Under the pieces are notes generated by a model. That model searched no databases, was not told the origin of the DNA, and was given only the letters and a program-made list of their open reading frames with translations. A DNA stretch of 64,000 nucleotides from Bacteroidia bacterium (GTDB lineage Bacteria > Bacteroidota > Bacteroidia > CAILMK01 > JBBDIG01). The position numbers were made by a program, and so were the translations under genes. Every line of letters starts with the position of its first letter. Position 1 is the stretch's first letter. Below, one piece after another: positions 26,947 to 35,271 of the stretch. Location: positions 62,001-126,000 of the forward strand of contig JBBDIG010000014.1 of assembly GCA_040880525.1 (NCBI GenBank). The letters run 5' to 3'.

Positions 26947-27214
26947 TTAGCCCCGGCTTTACAAATGTCCTGCCTGAGTGGAATTTTTGGGTGAGGAAAA
27001 GGTGGCGAGGGATAAAAAAATGGTAAGACATTGAGACGGCCAAAAGATGCATACATCTTCAATCTCTTGACGCTAAACATTAAGGGGTAGCCTCGTAGGA
27101 ATTCCCCGTCCTGAAGCACAAAAATTATTGCAAAATGATTCGTGCTTTAGCCTTGGATGTACAAGGGTGGAGCGGTTCATTACAAAAAAGGTTAACCATT
27201 TTTGATTGGTTTTG
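26947..27214. other. Gene-free divergent region between marR and the T9SS repeat protein
   Basis: No coding region. It contains a possible hairpin in which CTGAAGCAC (27112-27120) pairs with GTGCTTTAG (27142-27150, one G-U pair), and a GGGG/CCCC pairing in AAGGGGTAGCCTCGTAGGAA then TTCCCC (27082-27107). These may be a palindromic repeat or an RNA structure; nothing further could be decided. Confidence 0.35.
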
Positions 27215-27222
27215 TATTTTTG
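27215..27222 (+). promoter_or_regulatory. Bacteroidota -7 element (TATTTTTG)
   Basis: TAnnTTTG match, 20 bp before the ATG at 27243 of the T9SS repeat protein. It lies inside the longest frame from 27135 and excludes that start. Confidence 0.55.
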
Positions 27223-27242
27223 GCAAAATAAAATGCTTTGTT

Positions 27243-30032
27243 ATGATATATTATGTTAAGGTTTTGCCCTTTGCTCTTTTTCTTGTATTTGTTTCAATGT
27301 TTGCCTCTGCACAATCCCCCAATTTCCAATGGGCCAAGCAACTTGGTGGTAATCTTCAGGACGTTAGTAACTCCATCACAATAGACGATTCGGGAAATGT
27401 CTATATCACTGGAGCATTTCGAGGTGCATGTGATTTTGATCCCGGCATTAATACATCGGTGATGGTCTCTGCTGGAGAAGAAGATCATTTTATTTCTAAA
27501 CTGAATGATTCAGGGAGTTTTGTTTGGGCTAGGCGCATGGGTGGAACTTCATCAGATTTGGGCTTATCAATAGCCGTTGATGATGTTGGAAACATTTACA
27601 CTACCGGCTACTTTGAAGGGACCGCTGATTTTGATCCCGGTATTGATACCTTTTTACTGGTCTCGGAAGGAAGTAGGGATATTTTTATTTCTAAGCTGGA
27701 TGCCTCGGGAAATTTTGTCTGGGCTAAGGGACTAGGCAGCCCTTCAGATGATGATGGCTCTTCTTTGGTTTTAGATGACTCAGGAAATCTCTACATAACC
27801 GGAAAATTCTCAGACTCTGTGGATTTTGATCCAGGACCAAGTACTTCTTATTTGAAATCTGATCAAGATACGGATCCGTATGTTCTAAAACTGGATACAG
27901 CCGGCAATCTTATTTGGGTTAAACATTTTGGGGGTACTAGAGGTATCGATATTTTCGTGGATGACTCCTTTTATGTTTATACTACCGGAACATTTGCAAC
28001 CATTTCAGACTTCGATCCCGGAGTTGATACTTTTAATCTGTTTCCTACCGGACATTATGATACCTTCATTTCTAAATTGGATTCTGGAGGGAATTTTATT
28101 TGGGCGAAACAATTAGGAGGTAGTGGGAACCAAACTGCCCATTCTGTTGTGGTAGATGATTCTGGAAGCGTTTATACGGCAGGATTTTTTAACGGTAATG
28201 CAGATTTTGATCCTGGTGTTGATACATTCGAACTCTCGGACAAAGGAAGAGGTGATATTTTCATATCTAAAATTGACGCCTATGGAGACTTTAAATGGGC
28301 AAAGCAGTTTGGAAGTACATCTCTCATGATTAATTCTGCTTCTTCCCTTGCGTTAGATAATGCTGGAAATATATATTCCATAGGAGGCTTCACTGGAAAT
28401 GTTGATTTTGATCCAGACACTGGGATTTTTAACTTAAGTTCATTGGGACCTTTCGATATTTTTATTTTGAAGCTAAGTTCTTCTGGTGATTTCATCTGGG
28501 TTACACAATTGGGAAGTTCAGGTACCGACTACGGTTCCAGCATCTTTGTGGACAGCCTGGACAATATATACACTACGGGGCATTTTGCTGGAACAGTAGA
28601 TTTTAACCCAACCAATGGGGTAGCTAACATGAGTTCCTTCGGAGCGCAGGATGTCTTTATTCATAAGATGTCCTCATGTCATTCCCGCGTAACAATAACT
28701 CCCTCCGCCTGTGATAGTTATATGGTACCAAGTGGGAAAGAGACATATACCATAAGCGGAATTTATATGGATACTCTTGCTAATGCTCAATCATGTGATA
28801 GCATTATCACTATCAATTTAACGATTAACCAACCAACTACTTCATCACCAGTGGTTAATGGATGCGATTCATTTCAATGGCACGGACGTATTTTTCATGC
28901 TTCGGGAACTTATTTCGATACCATTTCGAATGCTGCTGCATGTGATTCTGCTATTACGTTGAACTTGACGATTAATAGATCTTCTGCATCCACACAGAAT
29001 ATATTATCATGCTCTGATTTTTTGTGGCAGGGAAATACATATTCTACCACTGGAACCTATTATGACACGATTCCTAACGTATCGGGTTGTGATTCAGTCA
29101 TGATGCTGAATTTAGTTATCAACCGTACTGCTTCCACCTTAATTGATACTGCCTGCGATGTTTATTTCTGGCAGGGCCAGACTTACACTTCATCCGGGAC
29201 TTATTATGATACTATACCTAATGCGCAGGGTTGCGATTCAGCAATGACCTTGCTTTTAAATGTTAAAAATTCAACAGCTTCCTCGCAAACCGTAATCTCT
29301 TGTGATTCTTTTTTATGGAGAGGGAACAGTTACACCCTCTCGGGAAATTATTCTGATACAATTCCAAATTTCATGGGTTGCGATTCGGTAATAATATTGA
29401 ATTTGACAATTCATAATTCAACAGGATCCTTGCAGACCGTTACCTCCTGTAATAATTTCTTTTGGCAAGGAGGAATTTACTCCTCTTCTGGAACCTACTA
29501 TGACACTATTAAAAATAGCTTTGGTTGTGATTCTTTAATGACTCTTATTTTGACCATTGACACTGTTGACATTTCTGTTACAGTCAACGATCCTAAACTT
29601 ACATCTAATGCGCAGGATGCAAGCTATCAATGGATAAATTGTGATGCTATGCAGCTCATTCCCGGGGATACTAATGCAATTTTTATTGCCACCACAAACG
29701 GAAACTACGCAGTTATTGTAGGGCAAACAGGCTGTGCCGATACTTCTGTTTGTTACCTTATTTCAAAGGTGGGAATAGCTGAAACTGTTTTTGAGAAAGA
29801 ACCTATAATATTTCCAAATCCTACTGATGGGGTGATATTTATTCTGTTTGATAAAGCAACAAACCATGCAACTTTGCGGATTTCCAATCTTTATGGGAAA
29901 GTTATAATAGAAAAAACCAGTCTCAACAGCGATGAATTGGAATTGGATTTTTCTGAACAGGCATCGGGCATCTATCTACTTGAAATATTGGAAAAAAGAA
30001 AGATTTTCAGAGCTAAGATAATCAAGAACTGA
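27243..30032 (+). CDS. Large T9SS surface protein with two repeat arrays
   Basis: 929 residues from ATG 27243, starting with signal peptide MIYYVKVLPFALFLVFVSMF-ASAQ. Residues about 27-480 hold seven units of about 60-66 residues of the pattern FxWAKQLGG, then VDDSGNxYxTGxFxGxxDFDPG, then DxFISKLDxxG: an SBBP-like repeat array fitting a seven-bladed propeller, with Asp-rich loops that probably bind calcium. Residues about 481-775 hold six units of 47-50 residues, each with two cysteines (CDSFLWQGNTYTxSGTYYDT, then IPNxxGCDSVMTLNLTI). After a PKD-like linker comes a T9SS sorting domain (IIFPNPTDGVIFILF, SGIYLLEILEKRKIFRAK). It is an adhesin- or mat-type surface protein by inference. Clearly more AT-rich than neighbouring genes. 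Confidence 0.85.
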   Translation: MIYYVKVLPFALFLVFVSMFASAQSPNFQWAKQLGGNLQDVSNSITIDDSGNVYITGAFRGACDFDPGINTSVMVSAGEEDHFISKLNDSGSFVWARRMGGTSSDLGLSIAVDDVGNIYTTGYFEGTADFDPGIDTFLLVSEGSRDIFISKLDASGNFVWAKGLGSPSDDDGSSLVLDDSGNLYITGKFSDSVDFDPGPSTSYLKSDQDTDPYVLKLDTAGNLIWVKHFGGTRGIDIFVDDSFYVYTTGTFATISDFDPGVDTFNLFPTGHYDTFISKLDSGGNFIWAKQLGGSGNQTAHSVVVDDSGSVYTAGFFNGNADFDPGVDTFELSDKGRGDIFISKIDAYGDFKWAKQFGSTSLMINSASSLALDNAGNIYSIGGFTGNVDFDPDTGIFNLSSLGPFDIFILKLSSSGDFIWVTQLGSSGTDYGSSIFVDSLDNIYTTGHFAGTVDFNPTNGVANMSSFGAQDVFIHKMSSCHSRVTITPSACDSYMVPSGKETYTISGIYMDTLANAQSCDSIITINLTINQPTTSSPVVNGCDSFQWHGRIFHASGTYFDTISNAAACDSAITLNLTINRSSASTQNILSCSDFLWQGNTYSTTGTYYDTIPNVSGCDSVMMLNLVINRTASTLIDTACDVYFWQGQTYTSSGTYYDTIPNAQGCDSAMTLLLNVKNSTASSQTVISCDSFLWRGNSYTLSGNYSDTIPNFMGCDSVIILNLTIHNSTGSLQTVTSCNNFFWQGGIYSSSGTYYDTIKNSFGCDSLMTLILTIDTVDISVTVNDPKLTSNAQDASYQWINCDAMQLIPGDTNAIFIATTNGNYAVIVGQTGCADTSVCYLISKVGIAETVFEKEPIIFPNPTDGVIFILFDKATNHATLRISNLYGKVIIEKTSLNSDELELDFSEQASGIYLLEILEKRKIFRAKIIKN
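27324..28684 (+). repeat. Seven tandem ~190-bp units encoding propeller repeats
   Basis: Seven consecutive coding repeats of the SBBP/FDPG type. DFDPG is kept in units 1 to 5, DFDPD in unit 6 and DFNPT in unit 7, so the last units have drifted. Confidence 0.8.
28685..29560 (+). repeat. Six tandem ~145-bp units encoding Cys-pair repeats
   Basis: Six coding repeats, each with CD near the start, a W-x-G motif, an SGTYYDT motif and GCDS near the end. The two cysteines in each unit probably form a disulfide outside the cell. Confidence 0.8.
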
Positions 30033-30507
30033 AATTATTACCAGCTAACTTCCACATAATTTGTATAAGTTATCATCAAGCTGTTGCAATACCTCATCTT
30101 TCAACTGATTTAACCATCCCAGCTATTTTGAATGTTCTTTGGTACTTAAAGTATTTATAAGAAAAAAATTTAAACGAGTATTACAGATGGTTCGTTCCTC
30201 ACCATGCCAATTTGGAGCAAACTACTGGGGCTGTTCATTGCTAATTTATATTCGTCTGCATAGGGAATTTAAAAAACAATATTGATTAGCATTTAGTGGT
30301 ATTTTAATGGAAAAATGTTAAAAGCTCTCCAGTCATTTGATACCGGCAATACTCAATAGCGTAGGCTAGAGGATTGACTCCTGTACTCCATTATTTTCAT
30401 GATAGAACAATTTAATATTAAAAGTATTAATAAGCTAAACTGAGTTTTCAGCATTACGGATGGCTGGGCCCAAAAATCCATTCGGTGCTATTATCCTGCA
30501 TGTGCCA
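30033..30507. other. AT-rich gap without recognisable genes
   Basis: No frame with start, length and composition of a gene on either strand; no tRNA-like cloverleaf or terminator hairpin was recognised. It may be decayed accessory DNA, in keeping with the AT-rich neighbour gene. Confidence 0.4.
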
Positions 30508-30515
30508 TATATTTG
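30508..30515 (+). promoter_or_regulatory. Bacteroidota -7 element (TATATTTG)
   Basis: Exact TAnnTTTG match, 61 bp before the ATG at 30577. Confidence 0.5.
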
Positions 30516-30576
30516 CCCGCCATAGCCAGATCGTTTCTTTAAAATTGCAGGAACGTTATTATCAGCTTTCAGAAAA

Positions 30577-32070
30577 ATGGAGATTAAATCTTATATATCC
30601 AAAGCGTCTGCCGCCAAATGGGGCGTTTTTTTACTTTTTTGCCTTTATCTCTATTTTCCGGTTTTTCTCCATCTCAATACGCTGCCCATCCACCTTTGGG
30701 ACGAGGCGTTGTTTGGCTTGCGTGCGCTGCACTTCTTGAAGTTTGGCGAGTACATGGTCAATTTCAATCATTTCGAGGGAATGCCGGACTACCTTAGCAC
30801 CAAGCTGCCGTTTACCACTTTCTTTCAGGTTGCCGGTTTAAAAATATTTGGAATCAACGAGTTAGGTCTCAGGTTGCCAATATCCTTCATTTTTTTGGGT
30901 ACTGTATTTTATGGCTGTTACTTTTCACGAAAATACCTGGGAAGCATTTTGCCGGGAATCGTAGCCGGGGTGGTGTTGGTGAGCAGCACCGGAGTGGTGA
31001 CCTCACACATGCTGCGCACGGGCGATCATGATATTCCTTTTGCCTGCTATTTATTTCTCGGTATTTTATTTTTTCATCGCTTTCTTAATACGGACCGTTC
31101 TGCTCTGCTTGTGGCTTTTACGATATGTATGATCGCTGCTTTCCTGACGAAAAATCTCCTGACGGGTCTCATTTTTCCCGGCCTGTTGGCCTACACGCTT
31201 TATCGCAGATCATTTGTGAAAATGCTGAGGGACTATCGCATTTACCTGTCTTTGCTGGCCATTGCAGGAAGCTATGTAGGCACCATTCTGTATATTGAAA
31301 ATATATCCCCGGGCTTCTGGGCAAGGATGTGGGACCATGACCTGATGGGGCGGTACAAGGAACCAATTCATGGCCATGAAAAAGCATTCTTCTATTATTA
31401 TTATCTGTTTGTAAATGAGAGTTTTGTCCCATTCAGTTATTTTATGCTGGCTGCCATTGCTCTTAGTGCAGACCGCAATATGAATAAAAATGTACAGCAA
31501 TTGCTGGTGCTTAATTCACTGGTTTTTGTTTTTTATTTATTGGGTATTTCTTTAGCCGAAACTAAATTACCCTGGTACCTTGGCCCACTATATTTTATGG
31601 GCGCATTCATTACAGGATTGGGGATTTATCACCTGTGGGCCAGCTATATTATCCGGATGAGCGTGGCCGCCCAATATTCGCTACTGGTAGCCGCCCTCAT
31701 CCTAGTGATCCCAAATTATGCGAAAATTATCGGATCCATTTATTTACCTGAACCAACCCTGTCAGAGCAGAAATATGGGATTTTTATTGAAAGGATCAGC
31801 AAAGATTTTCCGGAAGTTGATACTATGGTAATAGCCGATAAAAGCTTTGGGCCGGCGGCTTATTTTATTAAAGAAGAATATAATGCGCTTGAACAATTTA
31901 ATATTAGTTATCAAAAGAACATTGAATTTAATAAAGGTGAATATGTAATAACCTGCTTCCAGAGTGTGTTGAAAGTGATGGAGCAAAAATATGATATTAA
32001 ATTGCTGAATAGCTGGCAGGAATGCAGCCTGATAAAAATTCAAAGAGAAAAATTGATTTTGGATAAATAA
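30577..32070 (+). CDS. GT-C family glycosyltransferase (PMT/ArnT-like)
   Basis: 497 residues with about ten to eleven membrane helices. The first extracytoplasmic loop starts HLWDEALFGLRALHFLKFGE (about 39-58), the acidic W-D-E motif that marks the polyprenyl-phosphate-sugar-dependent GT-C class (PMT_2/GT83-like), and further on KLPFTTFFQVAGLKIFGINE and LRLPISFIFLG continue the family pattern. A soluble C-terminal domain of about 90 residues (from about 405) follows the last helix. Acceptor (lipid A, protein or surface polysaccharide) cannot be told. It stands alone, convergent with the RNA methyltransferase gene, with its own promoter. Confidence 0.8.
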   Translation: MEIKSYISKASAAKWGVFLLFCLYLYFPVFLHLNTLPIHLWDEALFGLRALHFLKFGEYMVNFNHFEGMPDYLSTKLPFTTFFQVAGLKIFGINELGLRLPISFIFLGTVFYGCYFSRKYLGSILPGIVAGVVLVSSTGVVTSHMLRTGDHDIPFACYLFLGILFFHRFLNTDRSALLVAFTICMIAAFLTKNLLTGLIFPGLLAYTLYRRSFVKMLRDYRIYLSLLAIAGSYVGTILYIENISPGFWARMWDHDLMGRYKEPIHGHEKAFFYYYYLFVNESFVPFSYFMLAAIALSADRNMNKNVQQLLVLNSLVFVFYLLGISLAETKLPWYLGPLYFMGAFITGLGIYHLWASYIIRMSVAAQYSLLVAALILVIPNYAKIIGSIYLPEPTLSEQKYGIFIERISKDFPEVDTMVIADKSFGPAAYFIKEEYNALEQFNISYQKNIEFNKGEYVITCFQSVLKVMEQKYDIKLLNSWQECSLIKIQREKLILDK

Positions 32071-32139
32071 TTGGGAAGCACCGTGTTCAGGGGAAATTGC
32101 GATTAGAAAAAGCATTAATATGTTAAAAAGATAGAATAA

Positions 32140-32886
32140 TCATTGTCTGAAGTTTGAAACTTCATACATCATGATGGCTGCAGCGATCGCAGCATTCAGG
32201 CTTTCTGCGTGGCCGGAGCCGGGAATTGTAATCTGGTGACGGCATTTAGCCAGGAGCGACTCTGTGAGGCCATGCGCTTCATTGCCTATAATAAAAAATC
32301 CGCCTTTGGGTTTATCCTGAGAAAGTGGTACACCCTGAATTGTACACGCATAGGACGGTATTGCCGGATGATCTGTCAGCAATCTTACCAGATCGTGATA
32401 GTAAACCGGCAGGCGGGCAATGCTGCCCATACTGGCCTGGATGGCTTTCGGGTTGAAGCAGTCTGCACAACCAGGAGAGCAGATTATGGCAGGAATTCCG
32501 AACCAGTCGGCCGTGCGAATGATGGTGCCGAGGTTGCCCGGATCGCGTAGGTTGTCCAGCAGAATGTAAGGCAGTTCCGGTTTCAACCACAGTTCCGGCA
32601 ACTCCGGAATTGGAAAAACGGCCAGCACTTCCGGTGGCGTTATGAAGCTGCTGATCGCTTTCATTTCAACGGGCGATACTTCGACTATCCGATCCTGCGG
32701 AAGCTGAAATGTTTTACCTTTCTGCCGGAGCCAATTTTCGGTGGCAAACAATTTGTCAAATCGTAGCGAGCTTTGCAACAATTCCGCGACAGTTTTGTGG
32801 CCTTCAGCAATGAATAACTGAAATTTATCGCGAAACTTTTTGCCCTGAAGCTGCCGGAGCCACTTTTCCTGAGATTTTGAAACCAT
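32140..32886 (-). CDS. TrmH/SpoU-family RNA 2'-O-methyltransferase
   Basis: 248 residues. A short N-terminal substrate-binding domain (KFQLFIAEGHKTVAELLQSS, with the typical EG-x-K/R) is followed by the knotted SPOUT domain with its three motifs: NLRDPGNLGTIIRTADWFG, FIIGNEAHGL and ITIPGSGHAESLNAAIAAAI. The enzyme methylates ribose 2'-O of rRNA or tRNA with S-adenosylmethionine; the exact site is not predictable. The start codon overlaps the start of the divergent tamL-like gene by 10 bp. Confidence 0.92.
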   Translation of the reverse strand: MVSKSQEKWLRQLQGKKFRDKFQLFIAEGHKTVAELLQSSLRFDKLFATENWLRQKGKTFQLPQDRIVEVSPVEMKAISSFITPPEVLAVFPIPELPELWLKPELPYILLDNLRDPGNLGTIIRTADWFGIPAIICSPGCADCFNPKAIQASMGSIARLPVYYHDLVRLLTDHPAIPSYACTIQGVPLSQDKPKGGFFIIGNEAHGLTESLLAKCRHQITIPGSGHAESLNAAIAAAIMMYEVSNFRQ

Positions 32887-35213
32887 CTTTCCCTTATTTG
32901 AGACCCTTCATTTTCATAGCCCTGATGCTGCCTGCGCTGCTGTTTTCCTCATGCAGCGTCAAAAAGTATTTAGGCGAGGATGAATATCTCATGAACAAGG
33001 CAAAGATAAAGGGCGCTCCGCCAAAAGCCGATGAGGACCTGATGAACCTCGTAAAGCCGAAACCCAACAGCCGCTTCCTGGGAATTGGAAAATGGCGAAT
33101 GCGTATTTTTATTCTTTTCGATAATGACAAAGAAAAAGGGCTGGCCTACTGGTTAAGAAAAAATATTGGAGAGCGCCCGGTAATTTTGGATTCCACCGCT
33201 GTGGAGCAGGCGGTGATGCAAATGGATAATTACATGTTTAATGAGGGTTATTTTCAGAGCAGGTCAAGCTATGAAGTGGATCCTAATGAAAAAAGAAAAC
33301 GGGCGAAGGTAACTTTTAATATTGAGCCCTATATTTATTATGGTATAAGCCATATTGAATATTATATACAAGACAGGATCCTTGACAGTATTGTAACCAG
33401 CGACTCGGCCAATTCACTCATCCATCCAGGCCAGCGGTATGACAGCAATGTGCTTTCGCAGGAGCGCGAAAGGCTTACCACATTGATCCGTAACCAGGGC
33501 TACTATAACTTTAACCGCGAGTATATTTATTTTGAAGTACCTGTAGATACCACTTCCATTGTAAAGAATGTAAAAGTGGGCATCGGCATCACGCTCCGGC
33601 AAAATTATGAACCGCACAAAGTATTTTATATTGATACCATTTTCGTGGAGCCGGATTACCGGGTGCTATACCCTGAGCAACAGGATACCTTTACCGTGGA
33701 AGGTGTTGTGTTCGTAGCCAATCGTTCCATTATTAATCCTAAAGTACTTAAGGATTTCATCTTTTTTGAACCGGGAGATGAATATCGTATTGAGGATGAA
33801 AAATCCACGATCAATAAAATTGCGGGCCTCAACCTGTTCAAATTTGTGGATGTAAAGTATGTTGAAAAAGGAACACGTAATGATTCTTCGCTCCTGGATG
33901 CTTTTATTCGCCTGACGCCTTACCGGCAATATGACCTTCTGACCGACCTGGAATTGCGCACACGAGAGGAAAATCAGCAGATCACCCAAACACCGGTGGC
34001 GGACCAGTTTTATGGAATTGCAGGCAGCATCACGCTTCGCAACAAGAACTTGTTCAGGAGCGCCATACAGCACGATATCCGGTTGCGGGGCGGACTCGAA
34101 TATCAGACTGAAGATATTGGCAAAAGCCCGTTCCTTGGCGATTATCAATTCGGAGTGAGCACGGGTCTCAACTTCCCGCGAGGCTTCGTACCGTGGAAAT
34201 TCCGTAGCGTGGCATTGGGCGTAAATTCCATAACCTCGTTAAATCTTGCTTATTTATTTGAGAAAAACTCAGATTTTAAAAGACAGACAGGGACATTCAA
34301 ATATTATTATCAGTTGCAGAGAGATAAATTCACTTATCTTTTTACGCCTTTTGAGATCAGCCTTGTAAGCACCGACCGTACGCCAGAATTTGATGCGATC
34401 CTGGAGCGATTCAATAATCCGCTTATCACCAATCTATTCGATCGCCACCTGCTCATGAACAACCGGTTTACGGCCATCTTCACAGATAAACCCCGTACTC
34501 AGGGAATCAACTACTGGTATATAAAAGCCACCCCGATGGAGTCAGGCGGACTGCTGCTGTACGGAATAAAGAAATGGCTTAGCCCGGAACCTCCACCCGG
34601 CCGTGGTGAAGAAATAAACACATATCAATTTGCAGGGGTAGATTTCTATCAATATTATAAAACAGAACTGGACGTGCGGTTTTACCAGGTTTTTAACGAG
34701 CATGAACAGATGGCTTACCGGCTGAGCGGAGGCATTGGACTTCCTTATGGAAACAGCAAAGTGATGCCCTTTGAAAAACGTTTTTTCATTGGAGGTTCCA
34801 GCAGCGTGCGGGCCTGGCGGAATGGACAATTGGGTCCCGGCTCTTACCGCGATACACGCCCGCTATTTCAGCGCATTGACCAATCAGGGGAAATTCTTTT
34901 GGAAGGAAATACCGAATACCGGTTCGATATGGGCGACATCACCGAAGGAGCTATATTCATGGATTTCGGGAATATTTGGACGCTTAATGACACTACTCGA
35001 GCCGGTTCCATTTTTTACCTCGACCAGTTTTATAAGCAAATCGCAATTTCTGGCGGCATTGGCCTGCGCCTGGATTTCAGCTTTTTTATTTTCAGGACTG
35101 ATCTTGCTTATCCGCTTCGCGATCCTTCCCTTGTTTCCAAACGTCTCTTCAGCCTGGACAATCCCCGGCTCAACGACATCCGTCTCAATTTCGGGATAGG
35201 GTATCCATTTTAG
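32877..35213 (+). CDS. tamL: TamL-type lipidated BamA/Omp85-family outer-membrane protein
   Basis: 778 residues. The N-terminus reads MKPSFPYLRPFIFIALMLPA then LLFSSC, a lipoprotein signal with Cys 26; the start is TTG 32877, since the next ATG (32925) would leave a signal of only nine residues. Next come POTRA-like segments (RVTFNIEPYIYYGISHIEYY-type and VEGVVFVANRSIINPKVLKD), and from about residue 350 a bacterial surface antigen beta-barrel that ends in NPRLNDIRLNFGIGYPF with a terminal Phe. FEKRFFIGGSSSVRAWRNGQ (about 635-654) is the conserved Omp85 loop-6 region with (V/I)RG(F/Y)-like VRAW. TamL works with TamB in outer-membrane biogenesis in Bacteroidota; no tamB gene is adjacent here. 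Confidence 0.82.
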   Translation: MKPSFPYLRPFIFIALMLPALLFSSCSVKKYLGEDEYLMNKAKIKGAPPKADEDLMNLVKPKPNSRFLGIGKWRMRIFILFDNDKEKGLAYWLRKNIGERPVILDSTAVEQAVMQMDNYMFNEGYFQSRSSYEVDPNEKRKRAKVTFNIEPYIYYGISHIEYYIQDRILDSIVTSDSANSLIHPGQRYDSNVLSQERERLTTLIRNQGYYNFNREYIYFEVPVDTTSIVKNVKVGIGITLRQNYEPHKVFYIDTIFVEPDYRVLYPEQQDTFTVEGVVFVANRSIINPKVLKDFIFFEPGDEYRIEDEKSTINKIAGLNLFKFVDVKYVEKGTRNDSSLLDAFIRLTPYRQYDLLTDLELRTREENQQITQTPVADQFYGIAGSITLRNKNLFRSAIQHDIRLRGGLEYQTEDIGKSPFLGDYQFGVSTGLNFPRGFVPWKFRSVALGVNSITSLNLAYLFEKNSDFKRQTGTFKYYYQLQRDKFTYLFTPFEISLVSTDRTPEFDAILERFNNPLITNLFDRHLLMNNRFTAIFTDKPRTQGINYWYIKATPMESGGLLLYGIKKWLSPEPPPGRGEEINTYQFAGVDFYQYYKTELDVRFYQVFNEHEQMAYRLSGGIGLPYGNSKVMPFEKRFFIGGSSSVRAWRNGQLGPGSYRDTRPLFQRIDQSGEILLEGNTEYRFDMGDITEGAIFMDFGNIWTLNDTTRAGSIFYLDQFYKQIAISGGIGLRLDFSFFIFRTDLAYPLRDPSLVSKRLFSLDNPRLNDIRLNFGIGYPF

Positions 35214-35241
35214 TTTGCGGATTCAATGTGCTGCTCTTTTC

Positions 35242-35249
35242 TATTTTTG
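35242..35249 (+). promoter_or_regulatory. Bacteroidota -7 element (TATTTTTG)
   Basis: TAnnTTTG match, 22 bp before the GTG at 35272, in the 58-bp gap after the tamL-like gene. Confidence 0.5.
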
Positions 35250-35271
35250 CTGCAATTGCTAAAACAGAAAA

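Noticed and set aside
27135-27242. Upstream extension of the T9SS repeat protein
   Set aside because: The promoter element at 27215-27222 lies inside it, and a proper signal peptide starts at 27243.
30033-30576. tRNA or small RNA gene in the long gap
   Set aside because: No cloverleaf-like pairing, CCA end or terminator hairpin could be seen by eye.
32149-32163. 15-bp palindrome GAAGTTTGAAACTTC
   Set aside because: It lies in the C-terminal codons of the RNA methyltransferase between convergent genes, with no T-tract; probably chance.
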